Below, piece by piece: positions 43,101 to 45,763 of a stretch of DNA of 64,000 nucleotides. The position numbers and the translations under genes are program-made. The DNA is taken from NCBI GenBank assembly GCA_029168955.1, contig JAPDOI010000181.1, forward strand, positions 703,501 through 767,500. The letters run 5' to 3'. The notes beneath the pieces were generated by a model. The model saw only the letters and a program-made list of their open reading frames with translations. It did not search any database and was not told where the DNA came from. Position 1 is the stretch's first letter, and the number at the start of each line of letters is the position of its first letter. Origin of the DNA: Aplectana chamaeleonis. Taxonomy: Eukaryota; Nematoda; Chromadorea; Rhabditida; Cosmocercidae.

Positions 43101-44219
43101 GGTGTCGAAGAAAGAATTTGGTAAAAACAGGAGCGAAGTGAACACCATGGAAAGCAGACCCGCTCAAAAAAAACCAATCCACTTTTCTCATGATAAGTTG
43201 TCTAGGACGTGGACGATTTCAATAGCAAATTGCCAAAGACAGGCGCTCCGCCCAATTTGATCAATATCAGGAACAATCATGGCCACTTTCAGTGGCGGCT
43301 GGAAGAATGGTCCATTCCTACCTCTTCCTTGTTTTGTTTTTCATTCACTTCACTTAGTTCTTTAGGGTTGCTCTTGAGAAATTTCTTCACTGTCTTTTTG
43401 TCGATTCATTGATACAAGGTCGATTTCAATGCTTTGAGGAAGGCCCAAAACCTGAAACAGGAGCGCGCTTCACCGAGTCCTCACAAAACAGCTCGCCCAG
43501 CCCTAAAATTTCGAACAGCGTAGAGAGTCGCAATTATAGCCATTTCCAAAAGTTTTCCCCAACTAAGACCCTCGGTTGCTGTCCGGGCGAATACGTCACT
43601 GATGAGGGAGGTACATTAGCTTTGCTAGGCGATTTCTGTGAGACAGTATGTTTTATAATTATCAGTAGCCAATAACGATAGAGACCAAACACGCCCATTG
43701 GAGTTTTTAAATTTCAATTTGTGGGCGGTCCCCAACTTTCTACTACAATTTTTGAGTTTCTCCGGATAGAAGTCTTCCGCAGGTTATCTGCTTCAGAGTG
43801 ATGAAAAGGTGCTTTAATATTGAACACGTGTGGCTATTAGATATCGTTTCATGCGAGTCTATCCAGTGCTGTTTCCCAGCTGTTTTATGATTTAACTTTC
43901 GAAGGTCTTACCTTTGCTTGCTCAGAATGGTCAGGCGGAGCGTAGCTGGGGCAATATGCCGTGCTGTTTACACGAATGGCTTCCAAGAAATCAAATGTCG
44001 AGCGCTTCAGCTTTAAAGCGACGAGCCTGTTCTCTTCAAGCATCCACGTCTTCAGAACCATAGGTCTTGATTCTTCTTCTTTCAGCCCATTGACGTTCAG
44101 CAAACGTGAAACCTCATGCTTCTCCGTGTGTCCACGGTCGTCAGCGTAGATCTTTTTATAGAGGAGTGAAGTGAACACCAGAGAAGCTATTGACACCGCG
44201 ATCACGAGGCATGCCAGAA
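988..44219 (-). CDS. Neprilysin-like M13 peptidase homologue (predicted pseudoenzyme), 22 visible exons
   Basis: This is a split gene on the minus strand. The exons, in transcript order, are 44219-43912, 39841-39761, 27697-27557, 25316-25240, 23008-22846, 21792-21645, 21603-21495, 21424-21301, 14798-14706, 14639-14545, 13861-13812, 7391-7303, 7245-7185, 7008-6919, 6876-6753, 6688-6587, 6060-5978, 5911-5791, 1715-1630, 1458-1395, 1338-1239 and 1167-988. All have AG/GT borders, and all 21 junction phases agree, giving about 828 residues without a stop. M13 landmarks appear in order: membrane anchor, DPCEDFYKF, YISQPSLSMARENY, PSYFSWLD, GYVYVK, VDAWYQPERN, DYPKAFNF, MADLGGQQAAY, LPGLEQ and a terminal CDVW. 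Known M13 enzymes are type II membrane zinc endopeptidases that trim extracellular peptides. Here the zinc site reads QQLSR and RGNMAD, so peptidase activity is not expected; peptide binding or a scaffold role is inference. The first coding exon is missing from the model. Confidence 0.92.
1239..1338 (-). CDS. M13 gene, exon 21: LPGLEQ segment
   Basis: The exon encodes LPGLEQFIPNQLFWIAYGNS and then LCTNIDSKEISKQ. It matches 'LPGL..t..QlFf..faq.wC....'. The acceptor is TGTTTCAG and the donor CAG/GTGATT. Confidence 0.93.
1395..1458 (-). CDS. M13 gene, exon 20: QQAAYLAYQKY segment
   Basis: This 64-bp exon encodes QQAAYLAYQKYLRENNAIEK. It follows GG in frame and matches 'GG...Ay.Ay+.w......e.+'. 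It is flanked by CTTCAG and GTAGAT. Confidence 0.92.
1630..1715 (-). CDS. M13 gene, exon 19: degenerate GENxAD motif
   Basis: The exon reads TQCCPLNEGNVRCADGTTLR and then GNMADLG. The family's 'tLgEniaDlGG' supplies the third zinc ligand (Glu) and an Asp. Here the Glu position is Gly, while the Asp is retained. The acceptor is CATTCAG and the donor GAG/GTAAAA. Confidence 0.93.
1752..2932. mobile_element. TIR element with 5-bp target duplication
   Basis: The ends TACTCAGAC and GTCTGAGTA form inverted repeats, imperfect to about 25 bp, and are flanked by ATAAC at 1747-1751 and 2933-2937. GAGCGCAAC motifs recur near both ends. The interior is AT-rich and I see no transposase, so it is non-autonomous. 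The superfamily is not resolved. It lies in the intron between exons 18 and 19 of the M13 gene. Confidence 0.65.
3389..5003. mobile_element. TTAA MITE family A (GGCAGCATACACGCTCG), split by a hAT insertion
   Basis: The left end TTAAAAGAAGCATACACGCTC and right end GAGCGTGTATGCTGCCTTTAA (20-base cores) are inverted repeats that terminate in TTAA. Without the nested element at 3481-4602 it would be about 490 bp, like the other copies at 25423, 32844 and 47172. No coding capacity is visible. Confidence 0.85.
3481..4602. mobile_element. Non-autonomous hAT element nested in a TTAA MITE
   Basis: The termini CAGTGATGTGC and GCACAACACTG are inverted repeats with one mismatch. The 8-bp duplication GTTGGAAG is perfect (3473-3480 and 4603-4610). 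Subterminal TTAGTCG repeats occur at both ends, as in hAT elements. The 131-codon open frame at 3600-3995 resembles no transposase I recognise. TIR, 8-bp duplication and subterminal repeats together make the hAT call firm. Confidence 0.9.
5004..5790. repeat. Intronic repeat with palindromic end
   Basis: Positions 5300-5545 belong to a dispersed repeat related to 58655-58860 (shared 'ggagctgccgac..accatgactt' block) and end in the perfect palindrome GTGTCCCACCGGTGGGACAC at 5509-5528. From 5546 to 5790 I see only intron. A frame reading VINGRF near 5610 is not needed by the M13 model. Confidence 0.55.
5791..5911 (-). CDS. M13 gene, exon 18: MAQCVVTQY segment
   Basis: The exon reads GFQFDDGGELIGCSWNQCNW, then MDDEATEGLMNMAQCVVTQY. 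It matches 'G..fD..G.l..WW.......f...aqCvv.qY'. The WW of active members reads CS-W here. The acceptor is TTAACAG and the donor CAG/GTTCTT. Confidence 0.94.
5978..6060 (-). CDS. M13 gene, exon 17: degenerate HExxH zinc motif
   Basis: The exon encodes ADYPKAFNFAGYGGVIGQQL and then SRAVDDE. The family consensus is 'P.a.nfG.iG.viGHE.tH.fDd.G'. The three catalytic positions read Q, Q and R (approximate residues 636-640 of the visible protein), so both zinc-ligand histidines and the catalytic glutamate are lost, while the flanking GG-VIG and DD are kept. The acceptor is GTTTTCAG. Confidence 0.95.
6105..6376. mobile_element. Dispersed MITE-like repeat, family C
   Basis: The repeat starts with AGGCACAGGACACCC and contains the block GTGGACGAGTTGTC. 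An inverted copy lies at about 24690-24955, and related internal sequence occurs in the elements at 10155, 18064 and 32367. It occupies most of the intron between exons 16 and 17. Confidence 0.6.
6587..6688 (-). CDS. M13 gene, exon 16: VDAWYQPERN (NAYY-equivalent)
   Basis: The exon encodes KQFLQSPALVDAWYQPERNS and then ITLPAALWNPPYY. It is the M13 'vNAyY.p..N.i.fPA.ilqpPff' block. The substrate-backbone-binding asparagine of NAYY/NAFY is aspartate here (VDAWY), and 'ilq' reads 'lwn'. The 64-nt intron to exon 15 is the shortest unambiguous one. Confidence 0.94.
6753..6876 (-). CDS. M13 gene, exon 15
   Basis: The exon encodes HFQKDYASILKQGGNFYYIL and then KTLKKGFGNREAFPVFNEKAD. It corresponds to the family's 'yf.nvl.l.rf...+.f..l..pvdr' region. 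The acceptor TAATCAG was preferred over a nearer TTTCCAG because only it keeps the frame from exon 14. Confidence 0.87.
6919..7008 (-). CDS. M13 gene, exon 14: AERMQKNIGWP segment
   Basis: The exon starts inside a longer open frame at acceptor TTTACAG and reads AERMQKNIGWPIEMFGDFKN and then WTAVDNYHKA. This is the M13 'A..m...iGyP' motif followed by the variable loop. The donor is GTAAAT. Confidence 0.93.
7185..7245 (-). CDS. M13 gene, exon 13: EMIQTLAWLNDRTYRKALLK
   Basis: This 61-bp exon matches the family pattern 'l..l.WmD..T+.kAl.K' closely. The acceptor is TTTTTTAG. The donor is the less usual GTCAGG. Confidence 0.93.
7303..7391 (-). CDS. M13 gene, exon 12: GYVYVK segment
   Basis: The exon encodes YVYVKSLQNRDALYNDIKKE and then TDLVIKSFS. 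It is the M13 'YV...F......a..mv..i...f' helix. The acceptor is GGTTCAG and the donor TCG/GTATGT. Confidence 0.92.
7471..7690. repeat. Diverged tandem duplication, period about 108 bp
   Basis: The blocks starting CGGCCACGATAGGC (7471) and CGGCCACGACACGC (7579) are diverged direct copies. The 118-codon minus-strand frame across them follows from GC-rich repeat sequence and shows no M13 similarity. Confidence 0.45.
8534..8800. repeat. Tandem repeat, period about 153 bp, with GCCACGT motifs
   Basis: The blocks beginning ACGTGCTTCAATTATAGGAC (8534) and ACGTGCTTCTATAATAGGAC (8687) are direct copies. Inside each, TTTGTCTCTCTGCGCCACGT recurs. The repeat opens frames on both strands that look like genes but are not. 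Confidence 0.7.
9060..11768. mobile_element. Probable hAT element with GTTAA subterminal repeats
   Basis: The left end CAGGGATGTGCGTTAA and right end CGCACAGCCCTG are near-identical inverted repeats, with CGTTAA repeats inside both. The flanks TTATGCAC (9052-9059) and TTATGTAC (11769-11776) differ at one base, but the right copy is offset by three bases (ATA), so the duplication is imperfect. The 140-codon minus-strand frame at 9227-9649 has no recognisable domain. Confidence 0.6.
10155..10639. mobile_element. TTAA MITE family B copy, left end decayed
   Basis: The right end reads CGTGAACACTGCCTTTAA at 10622-10639. The interior shares the GTGGCAACTTCGGGCTC block with the inverted copy at 18064-18618, where it is on the opposite strand. 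The left boundary is approximate because the TTAA there is degraded. Confidence 0.6.
11797..12030. mobile_element. GC-rich foldback element, 234 bp
   Basis: Long inverted arms begin AGCCGGGCGG(T/C)GCTGAG and extend about 45-50 bp into each side. The interior is AT-rich and non-coding. The target duplication is unclear. Confidence 0.65.
12031..13289. other. Intron sequence without recognised features
   Basis: This AT-rich intron sequence lies between exons 11 and 12 of the M13 gene. No exon with M13 similarity, RNA gene or terminal repeat was seen. Confidence 0.4.
13290..13640. repeat. Foldback with about 120-bp GC-rich arms
   Basis: The left arm (GGCATGTGGATTGAATCCAC and onward) and right arm (ending ATACACATGCC) are imperfect inverted copies that share GAATCCACACCGCGGGTG. 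The open frames on both strands here are mutual reflections of the arms. Confidence 0.6.
13812..13861 (-). CDS. M13 gene, exon 11: 50-bp micro-exon
   Basis: The exon encodes AIPCIFETMTYMPYGP between a weak acceptor AAAATAG and donor GTGGGT. It supplies the conserved cysteine and the 'T..mpyg.gY' turn that must precede GYVYVK of exon 12. Its phases (two bases in, one base out) fit both neighbours exactly, which supports so short an exon. Confidence 0.82.
14071..14210. mobile_element. Small foldback repeat, family E (copy 1)
   Basis: The inverted ends CACACCGAGGGAGGAGTTGT and ACAACTCCTCCTTCGATGTG enclose about 90 bp. Copies also lie at 20425-20567 and 44690-44831. Confidence 0.65.
14545..14639 (-). 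CDS. M13 gene, exon 10
   Basis: The exon encodes EEADLLNNEFQAEVMNVDYV and then NYARRRGRGVA plus a split AG. The acceptor is CATTCAG and the donor GAG/GTGAGT. The F-x-x-x-basic pattern matches the M13 segment before the R-x-x-C motif. The long RRRGRG run is unusual for the family. Confidence 0.82.
14706..14798 (-). CDS. M13 gene, exon 9: PSYFSWLD segment
   Basis: This 31-codon phase-0 exon reads PSYFSWLDAMFASGRVDIDT and then LVHYMITQMLF. It corresponds to the family pattern P-x-Y-F-x-x-L-D followed by 'tLxNYlxWr'. The usual NY-W is replaced by HYMITQ. The donor is GTGAGT. Confidence 0.88.
15265..15734. mobile_element. TTAA MITE family B copy
   Basis: The ends TTAAAGGCAGTGTTCACGAT and ATCGTGAACACTGGCTTTAA are inverted and bounded by TTAA. 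The length is 470 bp and no coding sequence is visible. Confidence 0.82.
16040..16400. repeat. Minisatellite, 42-bp unit made of two 21-bp halves
   Basis: Alternating halves of the type CCCCAGTGGGAGTGTGCAGGA and CACCGTAGAAAGTGTGCAGGA (20-base cores) repeat with decay towards the 3' side. Because 21 is a multiple of three, several frames stay open on both strands; the plus frame from 16055 reads repeats such as QDTVESVLDPSGSA. I treat the frames as by-products, since no start context or splice signal supports them. Confidence 0.8.
16826..17393. mobile_element. Harbinger-like MITE, copy 1
   Basis: The ends GGCCCCCGTCATAGTCGG and CTGACCGGGGCC are inverted, and TTA flanks both (16823-16825 and 17394-17396). 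The interior holds repeated GACTCAGTCGGACTCAGCAG and its inverse. A 3-bp TTA duplication with GGCC-starting TIRs is typical of PIF/Harbinger. A second copy lies at 31493-32070. Confidence 0.85.
18064..18618. mobile_element. TTAA MITE family B copy, 555 bp
   Basis: The left end TTAAAGGCAGTGTTAACGAT pairs with GAGCACTGCCTTTGA at the right, where the terminal TTAA is mutated. It shares the CCCGAAGTTGCCAC block with the copy at 10155-10639 in opposite orientation. Confidence 0.75.
18897..19111 (-). pseudogene. Mariner transposase C-terminal fragment
   Basis: The minus-strand frame ending at TAA 18938-18940 encodes VVEQYFAELPENHYRNGIKL, LQDHCKKCIEVGEIV and a short lysine-rich tail. This is the mariner C-terminus 'yF..lp...y..Gi..L...w.kCi...g.yv'. 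CAGGTTGGTTG at 18897 resembles a mariner TIR end. The rest of the transposase is lost at the junction with the palindromic repeat that begins near 19112. Confidence 0.75.
19112..19200. repeat. Two identical 20-bp perfect palindromes
   Basis: GTGTCCCACCGGTGGGACAC occurs at 19134-19153 and again at 19178-19197, with the same palindrome at 5509-5528. A diverged version (GTGTCCCAGCGGGGAGACAC) lies near 19652. Each sits next to the block CATTCACGACCACG. Confidence 0.75.
20425..20567. mobile_element. Small foldback repeat, family E (copy 2)
   Basis: The sequence is related to the element at 14071-14210 and has inverted ends TATACACCGAGG and ACTCAGTGTGTAGA. The 100-codon minus-strand frame overlapping it is not supported as a gene. 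Confidence 0.6.
20683..21045 (-). pseudogene. Mariner transposase N-terminal (HTH) fragment, frameshifted
   Basis: The minus strand encodes a mariner N-terminus: FFVLEGLTF, then WVVEFKRG, PHSERPKTTTTPEIIEQVHN, and DERVLHILHKELRMNKL. The likely start ATG at about 21045 is out of frame with this by one base in a run of seven A. The segment between the two helix-turn-helix motifs is missing after FRNKTG. The frame decays after FGKLKPL, so DDE catalytic parts are absent. Confidence 0.82.
21301..21424 (-). CDS. M13 gene, exon 8: 'eL....P.i.W..yf' segment
   Basis: The exon reads NYGQQHNFYTIQQLEKDYPS, then IKWKSYFDNFLPKSWSYSVYR. This is an unmistakable version of the M13 motif in which a leucine-glutamate helix is followed by P-x-I-x-W and an aromatic-rich FLP turn. 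The donor is CGG/GTAGGA. The acceptor CACTTGAG is weaker than the others, but it is the only one that keeps the frame. Confidence 0.9.
21495..21603 (-). CDS. M13 gene, exon 7: helical segment
   Basis: The exon encodes VRICYRFVDHYLKAATKVVN and then LERDIAIASWPDSEM. This corresponds to the M13 helices that end with a conserved 'E..iA' pattern. The acceptor is TATGCAG and the donor GAG/GTTTGT. Both split codons join correctly (CAA on the left, AGA on the right). Confidence 0.88.
21645..21792 (-). CDS. M13 gene, exon 6: 'QPGLGLPSRDYY'-equivalent segment
   Basis: The exon opens PSLSMARENYILPQF directly after the terminal Q of exon 5, matching the family pattern Q-P-x-L-x-x-x-R-x-Y-Y. I chose donor GTGAGG (after ACC C) over GTATAG three bases downstream because only the first keeps the phase of exon 7. 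Confidence 0.9.
21862..22583 (+). mobile_element. Deleted mariner element with both TIRs
   Basis: TTGGGTTGATGCATAA at 21862 and its inverse TTATGCATCAACCCAA ending at 22583 form TIRs of about 27 bp. The right flank is TA and the left AT. It lies wholly within the intron between M13 exons 5 and 6. The remnant transposase is annotated separately. Confidence 0.85.
21975..22496 (+). pseudogene. Mariner transposase remnant (Mos-like) with lost catalytic Asp
   Basis: The N-terminal part reads RLIMLYHYEKGWTAAQSF. The middle is deleted. The C-terminal half continues LYLAQLDRLNAAIEAKRP, then in another frame VFHHGHAHSHV and DYHVNRSLKNW. HHDNA, which holds the second catalytic Asp, reads HHGHA, and the PPYSPDLAP segment is interrupted by a stop, so the element cannot encode an active transposase. 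Confidence 0.82.
22846..23008 (-). CDS. M13 gene, exon 5: N-domain core
   Basis: This 163-bp exon reads FGGIPFMNISLKSDLDVFAV, continues to WVSVDTKNNHDNVLYISQ, and ends at donor CAG/GTGATT. The sequence corresponds to the M13 stretch in which a 'GG.P' turn is followed by 'F...VSVD.KN...ILYI.Q'. The match is strong and gap-free. Confidence 0.92.
23444..23726. mobile_element. 283-bp TIR MITE, TACTGTGCTTATCTGG family, copy 1
   Basis: Near-perfect inverted arms of about 45 bp start TACTGTGCTTATCTGG and contain GGTCCGCAATTGCGTCTCGA. TA ends both sides, as in Tc1/mariner-type MITEs. A second copy of nearly equal length lies at 45764-46045. Confidence 0.85.
23882..24130. mobile_element. Foldback element, about 249 bp
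   Basis: The arms share TTCAGTCCGCGAAGTGCACG and GCGAAAGCGT and extend about 90 bp on each side. No coding sequence is visible, and the open frames mirror each other. Confidence 0.7.
24690..24955. mobile_element. Dispersed MITE-like repeat, family C, inverted copy
   Basis: The sequence is the reverse complement of the family at 6105-6376: it contains GACAACTCGTCCACCA and ends GGGTGTTCTGTGCCT. It lies in the intron between exons 4 and 5. Confidence 0.6.
25240..25316 (-). CDS. M13 gene, exon 4: conserved cysteine segment
   Basis: The exon encodes IVDTCVDQKTYKPHYGGEML and then KDIKEW, with acceptor AATTTCAG and donor GTAAGA. The C-x-D followed by a glycine-rich turn corresponds to the M13 'fYxsCmd' region. 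It leaves two bases (TG) that are completed by the G of exon 5 to give tryptophan. Confidence 0.88.
25423..25890. mobile_element. TTAA MITE family A copy, 468 bp
   Basis: The ends TTAAAGGCAGCAGACACGCT and CGAGCGTATCTGCTGCCTTTAA (20-base core) are inverted and TTAA-bounded. It lies in the intron between exons 3 and 4. Confidence 0.85.
25891..27556. other. Intron remainder with GC-rich, low-complexity segments
   Basis: The stretch 26450-27110 is rich in variants of AGCAGCACC, GCTCCTGC and CTGCTAAC, in both orientations, and looks like a decayed repeat. The short frames at 26005-26380 have no recognised domain. No exon is supported before 27557. Confidence 0.35.
27557..27697 (-). CDS. M13 gene, exon 3: N-domain helices
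   Basis: This 47-codon phase-0 exon has acceptor ATTTCAG and donor ACG/GTAAGG. It reads FINSNPSSESPHSNAQLAVL and then an acidic helical stretch containing EKWSLTERITKT. Position and pattern match the M13 segment that follows the CG-W motif. It joins to exon 4, which supplies the next conserved cysteine. Confidence 0.88.
28826..30573 (+). pseudogene. RTE-type LINE: endonuclease fused to reverse-transcriptase tail by internal deletion
   Basis: The 314-codon frame 28826-29770 encodes an apurinic-type endonuclease domain: FAALQGTRLKDRP, GGCAIAVRKDYN, VSAHAPTETAEDN, VVGIDAIAKMG and KLQLDYVLTRNIP. The catalytic LQETR reads LQGTR, and the usual DAN reads DAI. Directly after NIP the sequence jumps, in another frame, to a reverse-transcriptase tail with YADD at 29742-29753, so several hundred codons of the palm are deleted. 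The tail continues through LRLRPDKC, FCYLGCLLKNDGSY, RPIMMYGSETW and LRLLGHILRRTPDRL, with stops at 29787 and 30159 and a frameshift near 30462. It is antisense to the host gene, inside the intron between exons 2 and 3. Confidence 0.9.
30617..30846. repeat. Spacerless palindrome, two 115-bp arms
   Basis: The arms meet at an ATCGAT centre at 30729-30734 within GATACAATCGATTGTATC. They mirror each other outward through ACCCATTTT, TTAACCGG and GGGTCCGTGACTAGG to GTTTCGCG and CGCGAAAC, with small indels. The structure would extrude as a cruciform or be transcribed as a long hairpin. Confidence 0.88.
31493..32070. mobile_element. Harbinger-like MITE, copy 2
   Basis: The family and TIRs are those of the element at 16826-17393, with TTA at 31490-31492 and 32071-32073. 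It differs mainly by an extra CTACTGAGTC unit at the left and by point changes. The open frame at 31750-32166 runs through the repeat and is not a gene. Confidence 0.87.
32367..32847. mobile_element. TTAA MITE, ACACAGTCCAACCTC family
   Basis: TTAAAGACACAGTCCAACCT at the left is inverted as GAGGTTGGACTGAGTCTTTAA (20-base core) at the right. Its last TTAA (32844-32847) is also the first TTAA of the next element. Internal sequence resembles family C (CGAACGAGTTGTCTCG). Confidence 0.85.
32844..33335. mobile_element. TTAA MITE family A copy, 492 bp
   Basis: TTAAAGGCAGCATACACGCT and GAGCGTGTATGCTGCCTTTAA (20-base core) form the ends. It abuts the preceding element and shares its TTAA, which suggests insertion into the terminal TTAA of the other element. 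Confidence 0.87.
33606..33802. mobile_element. Foldback element, 197 bp
   Basis: TGTTAGGTCCGTGGCTTGC at the left mirrors GCTACGGTTCTAACA at the right, with a shared A-rich tract followed by CATTC(A/G)AATCTCAC. The interior is GC-rich. Confidence 0.65.
33803..34555. other. Intron sequence, repeat fragment, no gene supported
   Basis: The 117-codon frame at 33842-34195 overlaps a dispersed fragment (TACGCTGCGTCTCCTTCTCC) that also occurs inverted near 18370, so it is probably repeat-derived. Nothing else is recognised. Confidence 0.35.
34556..34627 (-). tRNA. tRNA-like sequence, degenerate (pseudo-tRNA or tRNA-derived repeat)
   Basis: The segment is 72 nt long with a seven-pair acceptor stem (GGCTTCG with CGGAGCC, one GU). 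It has an A-box-like TGGTGCAGTGCG and a B-box-like GGTTCAATC at the expected places. The anticodon stem does not pair well and no anticodon can be assigned with confidence, so a functional tRNA is unlikely. Confidence 0.35.
34745..36740. repeat. Large inverted repeat of the ACATGTAATATAA family
   Basis: The arm at about 34745-35430 recurs in reverse complement at about 36010-36740. Shared landmarks include the TACATGTAATATAA islands, TGCACAGCATACGGGCCGCC, and the block with GAAGCAGCGAGCTTTAAGCT and GGGATGTCCAAGAGAGCT. The 580-bp spacer is itself partly symmetrical (ATACACCAGCGG and CCGCTGGTGTAT). No protein is encoded. Confidence 0.8.
36800..37110. repeat. Partial direct copy of the ACATGTAATATAA family
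   Basis: The copy repeats the GCTTCATGTATGAAGC, GAAGCAGCGAGCTTTAAGCT and GAAGCAGTAGCCTGGAAC blocks in the orientation of the left arm at 34745 and ends in GTTACATGTAATATAAGTGT. Confidence 0.75.
37111..38529. other. Intron sequence; one long unassigned open frame
   Basis: The frame 37019-37552 (177 codons, plus strand) starts in the repeat and runs into unique sequence with no domain I recognise and no clear splice context. It is antisense to the M13 gene. The stretch 38260-38530 is GC-rich with no assigned feature. Confidence 0.3.
38530..39665. repeat. Fourth copy of the ACATGTAATATAA family, interrupted by a MITE
   Basis: The copy lies in the same orientation as the left arm at 34745-35430. 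It follows that arm from the ATATAAATTGGCCAATG start through the GAAGCAGCGAGC block, except for the 410-bp insertion at 38937-39346. It ends about 95 bp from exon 2 of the M13 gene. Confidence 0.78.
38937..39346. mobile_element. Harbinger-like MITE with 3-bp TGA duplication and an empty-site reference
   Basis: The ends GGCTCCGTCCATACATGGCG and CGCGACGTATGGACGCTGCC are inverted with few mismatches. TGA flanks both sides (38934-38936 and 39347-39349). The related copy near 35115 reads through this point as GGATTGACATTGG, which gives an unoccupied target for comparison. Confidence 0.83.
39761..39841 (-). CDS. M13 gene, exon 2: DPC-DFY motif
   Basis: This 27-codon exon has acceptor TTTTTACAG and donor GTAAGT. 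It encodes the M13 N-terminal signature as LLESLDQKVDPCEDFYKFSC. Family members normally continue CGGW; here the sequence continues as CNN and then F from the next exon, so the usual glycine and tryptophan are replaced. Confidence 0.93.
41901..42166 (-). CDS. Unassigned open frame with polyadenylation signal
   Basis: The minus strand is open for about 85 codons from an AG at about 42167. It begins LEIEDDRDGQSRSYC, then LLWDIVPRYRLSRLFTLDKL, and ends EVEMPFIRA at TGA. AATAAA follows about 20 nt later. The composition looks coding, but no family is recognised. It lies inside the mariner-type TIR element, so it may be cargo or a terminal exon of that element. Alternatively, it may be chance. Confidence 0.35.
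42253..42615. mobile_element. TTAA MITE (GGCAGCGTTCACG family), right end lost
   Basis: It starts TTAAAGGCAGCGTTCACGTT and shares TTCACAGTGAAATGATAG, GAACGAGCC-like and GTAAACAAG blocks with 46373-46827 and 49646-50011. The right terminal repeat is missing. Confidence 0.65.
42876..43911. other. Intron sequence with small unassigned frames
   Basis: The plus-strand frames at 43015-43260 and 43409-43675 show no recognised domain. The second ends near a possible donor GTATGT, but I see no partner exon. Nothing else is identified. Confidence 0.3.
43912..44219 (-). CDS. M13 gene, visible exon 1: membrane anchor and stalk
   Basis: The exon lies between an acceptor CTTTTCAG and a donor AAG/GTAAGA. 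It starts with two bases of a split codon, so an upstream exon must supply the start. It encodes the hydrophobic run LACLVIAVSIASLVFTSLLY, a basic stop-transfer KK, and a charged stalk ending in YCPSYAPPDHSEQAK. This is the expected layout of a type II neprilysin ahead of its first conserved cysteine. It ends in phase 0 and joins the DPCEDFY exon in frame. Confidence 0.85.
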
Positions 44220-44689
44220 CTGAAAAGGAGTCTTTAATGATTCCTAGAGGCAGTGGTTAACGACGGTCGTACACCGCGTTCTGGGAGGTCAAATGTTGGT
44301 GTAAGCACCACCGTTTTGTTGTCAGTCACAGCGGCCTCCTATCTCTTCGCGGGATCCCACGCACTCCTATCACCTACACCTTCATCGCTAGAAACTTAAC
44401 AGCATACTTGGCTTTCCAAATGATCAACCTGGGGAGCTATTTCAACTTTGCACGCACGAGCGGCTTTGAAACACGACTTTTCAAAAAAAAATGGGCGTGC
44501 TGGTTACGAATTTAACGTTTGTCTCTCTGCTCTCGGAACTTTCTGTAGTTCGCAGCAAATGGTTAGGACGGTGCGAAACCGACCTGAAGTATTGGAAAAT
44601 GGGAAAACGGACAAACGTTAGTTCTGTAAAGCCCTAATAAGCATTATGGAGAAGTTTCGGCTGAATCCGAGGCTTAAAACTACAAAGTG

Positions 44690-44831
44690 GGATACACACC
44701 GCACCGAGGAAGTGGTTGCCTCGCCTTTTGCGGCTCTAATTCCTCTCGGAACCACTTTGCCTGAATTGGGTAGCGTGACGTATCCAACTGAAAAGAGAAC
44801 GGGACAAGTCCTCCCTTTTGTCTAGAAAGCC
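44690..44831. mobile_element. Small foldback repeat, family E (copy 3)
   Basis: It begins ATACACACCGAGGAAGTGGT and mirrors the copies at 14071 and 20425 through the CGGGACAAGTCCTCCC end. Confidence 0.6.
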
Positions 44832-44854
44832 CCAATCCCTCACAAAGTTGTGTG

Positions 44855-44983
44855 TTGTAATCGACGAAAATTCCATCAAAAATTTGAAAAAGAGAATCAG
44901 ACTCGTGACCAGCACTATCTCCTCCCGCAATTGACAAAATGGGCGAAGTGTCGCCAATTCCTGATACATTTGTCAACGGATAG
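44855..44983 (-). CDS. Candidate upstream exon of the M13 gene (unproven)
   Basis: After acceptor GTCTTCAG the minus strand reads CYPLTNVSGIGDTSPILSIA and then GGDSA. A donor GTCACG leaves one base that would fit the start phase of exon 1. The composition looks coding but no start codon is included, and the donor is weak. An alternative donor exon is at 45265-45430. Confidence 0.25.
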
Positions 44984-45264
44984 CAAACTGAAGACGACAA
45001 GAATTCTATTGAAAATCGTGAAATAACACCATTCCATTGTTTGATACCACAAATATACCCCGTAGCGAAGCTTCGGCGAAGTCTTGAGCATTAAACAACG
45101 GTAGGCTTTCATGCGCCCCCCCCCCCTCTCTCAAGTTACCACCCACCCTCCACTCGGACCTTAGCGAAATCTGAAATAAATTTGACCGAAGGCAAACAGA
45201 AATTTGAACTTTGACCTACCACATATATCTCAAATAGCTGGCGCTGCTAATTTGAGAATCATCT

Positions 45265-45430
45265 AGTTAAGATCAGATTTATAATAAGCATCGTTCTTTG
45301 CCCTCTTAGCGAAGTTTGGGACAATTTCTTTCCGACCACAGAAGCTCGAAAATTCGAATTGTGTCATTCCGGAGGTGCTGGTAAAACCACCAGGAACGTT
45401 CAAGATGCTTGGAAAAGCCGCTGTGACTGT
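45265..45430 (-). CDS. Candidate first coding exon of the M13 gene (unproven)
   Basis: After acceptor TATTTACAG the frame reads AAFPSILNVPGGFTSTSGMT, then QFEFSSFCGRKEIV. An internal ATG (the MTQFEFSSFC start) with a weak donor GTCGGA after TGT G would splice to exon 1 in phase, giving a start directly before the membrane anchor. The signal is suggestive only. Confidence 0.3.
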
Positions 45431-45763
45431 AAATAGGTTACATTTTAAAAAACCTATTCGATGTAAAAAGGGTCCCGCATCTAAAACTTCAAAAATATCG
45501 AATGTTATATGAAGTGGGTGCGCAGTGTGGACACGCGGCCTTTTGAGTGCCAAAACATTGATTTTTCGTGTTTTCGTTCCTCTGTGGGACTTCCCTTGGA
45601 ACGACTTTTCAGGCTTTTCAAATGTGAATTATGCCTATACAATGACAGGCGGCGATAAGCTGATGTTTGTATCAGTGTTATTCTTCTTACAGTGCAGACC
45701 CCTCGACTCCGGAGGGATAGCACGCTTGGTTGGCTTTCACCGGGGATCAAACAATCGACTGTG

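Noticed and set aside
988..44219. The M13 locus as a dead pseudogene because its active site is lost.
   Set aside because: All 22 exons keep frame, splice sites and structural motifs, and the gene ends with a stop and AATAAA, which is unlike neutral decay.
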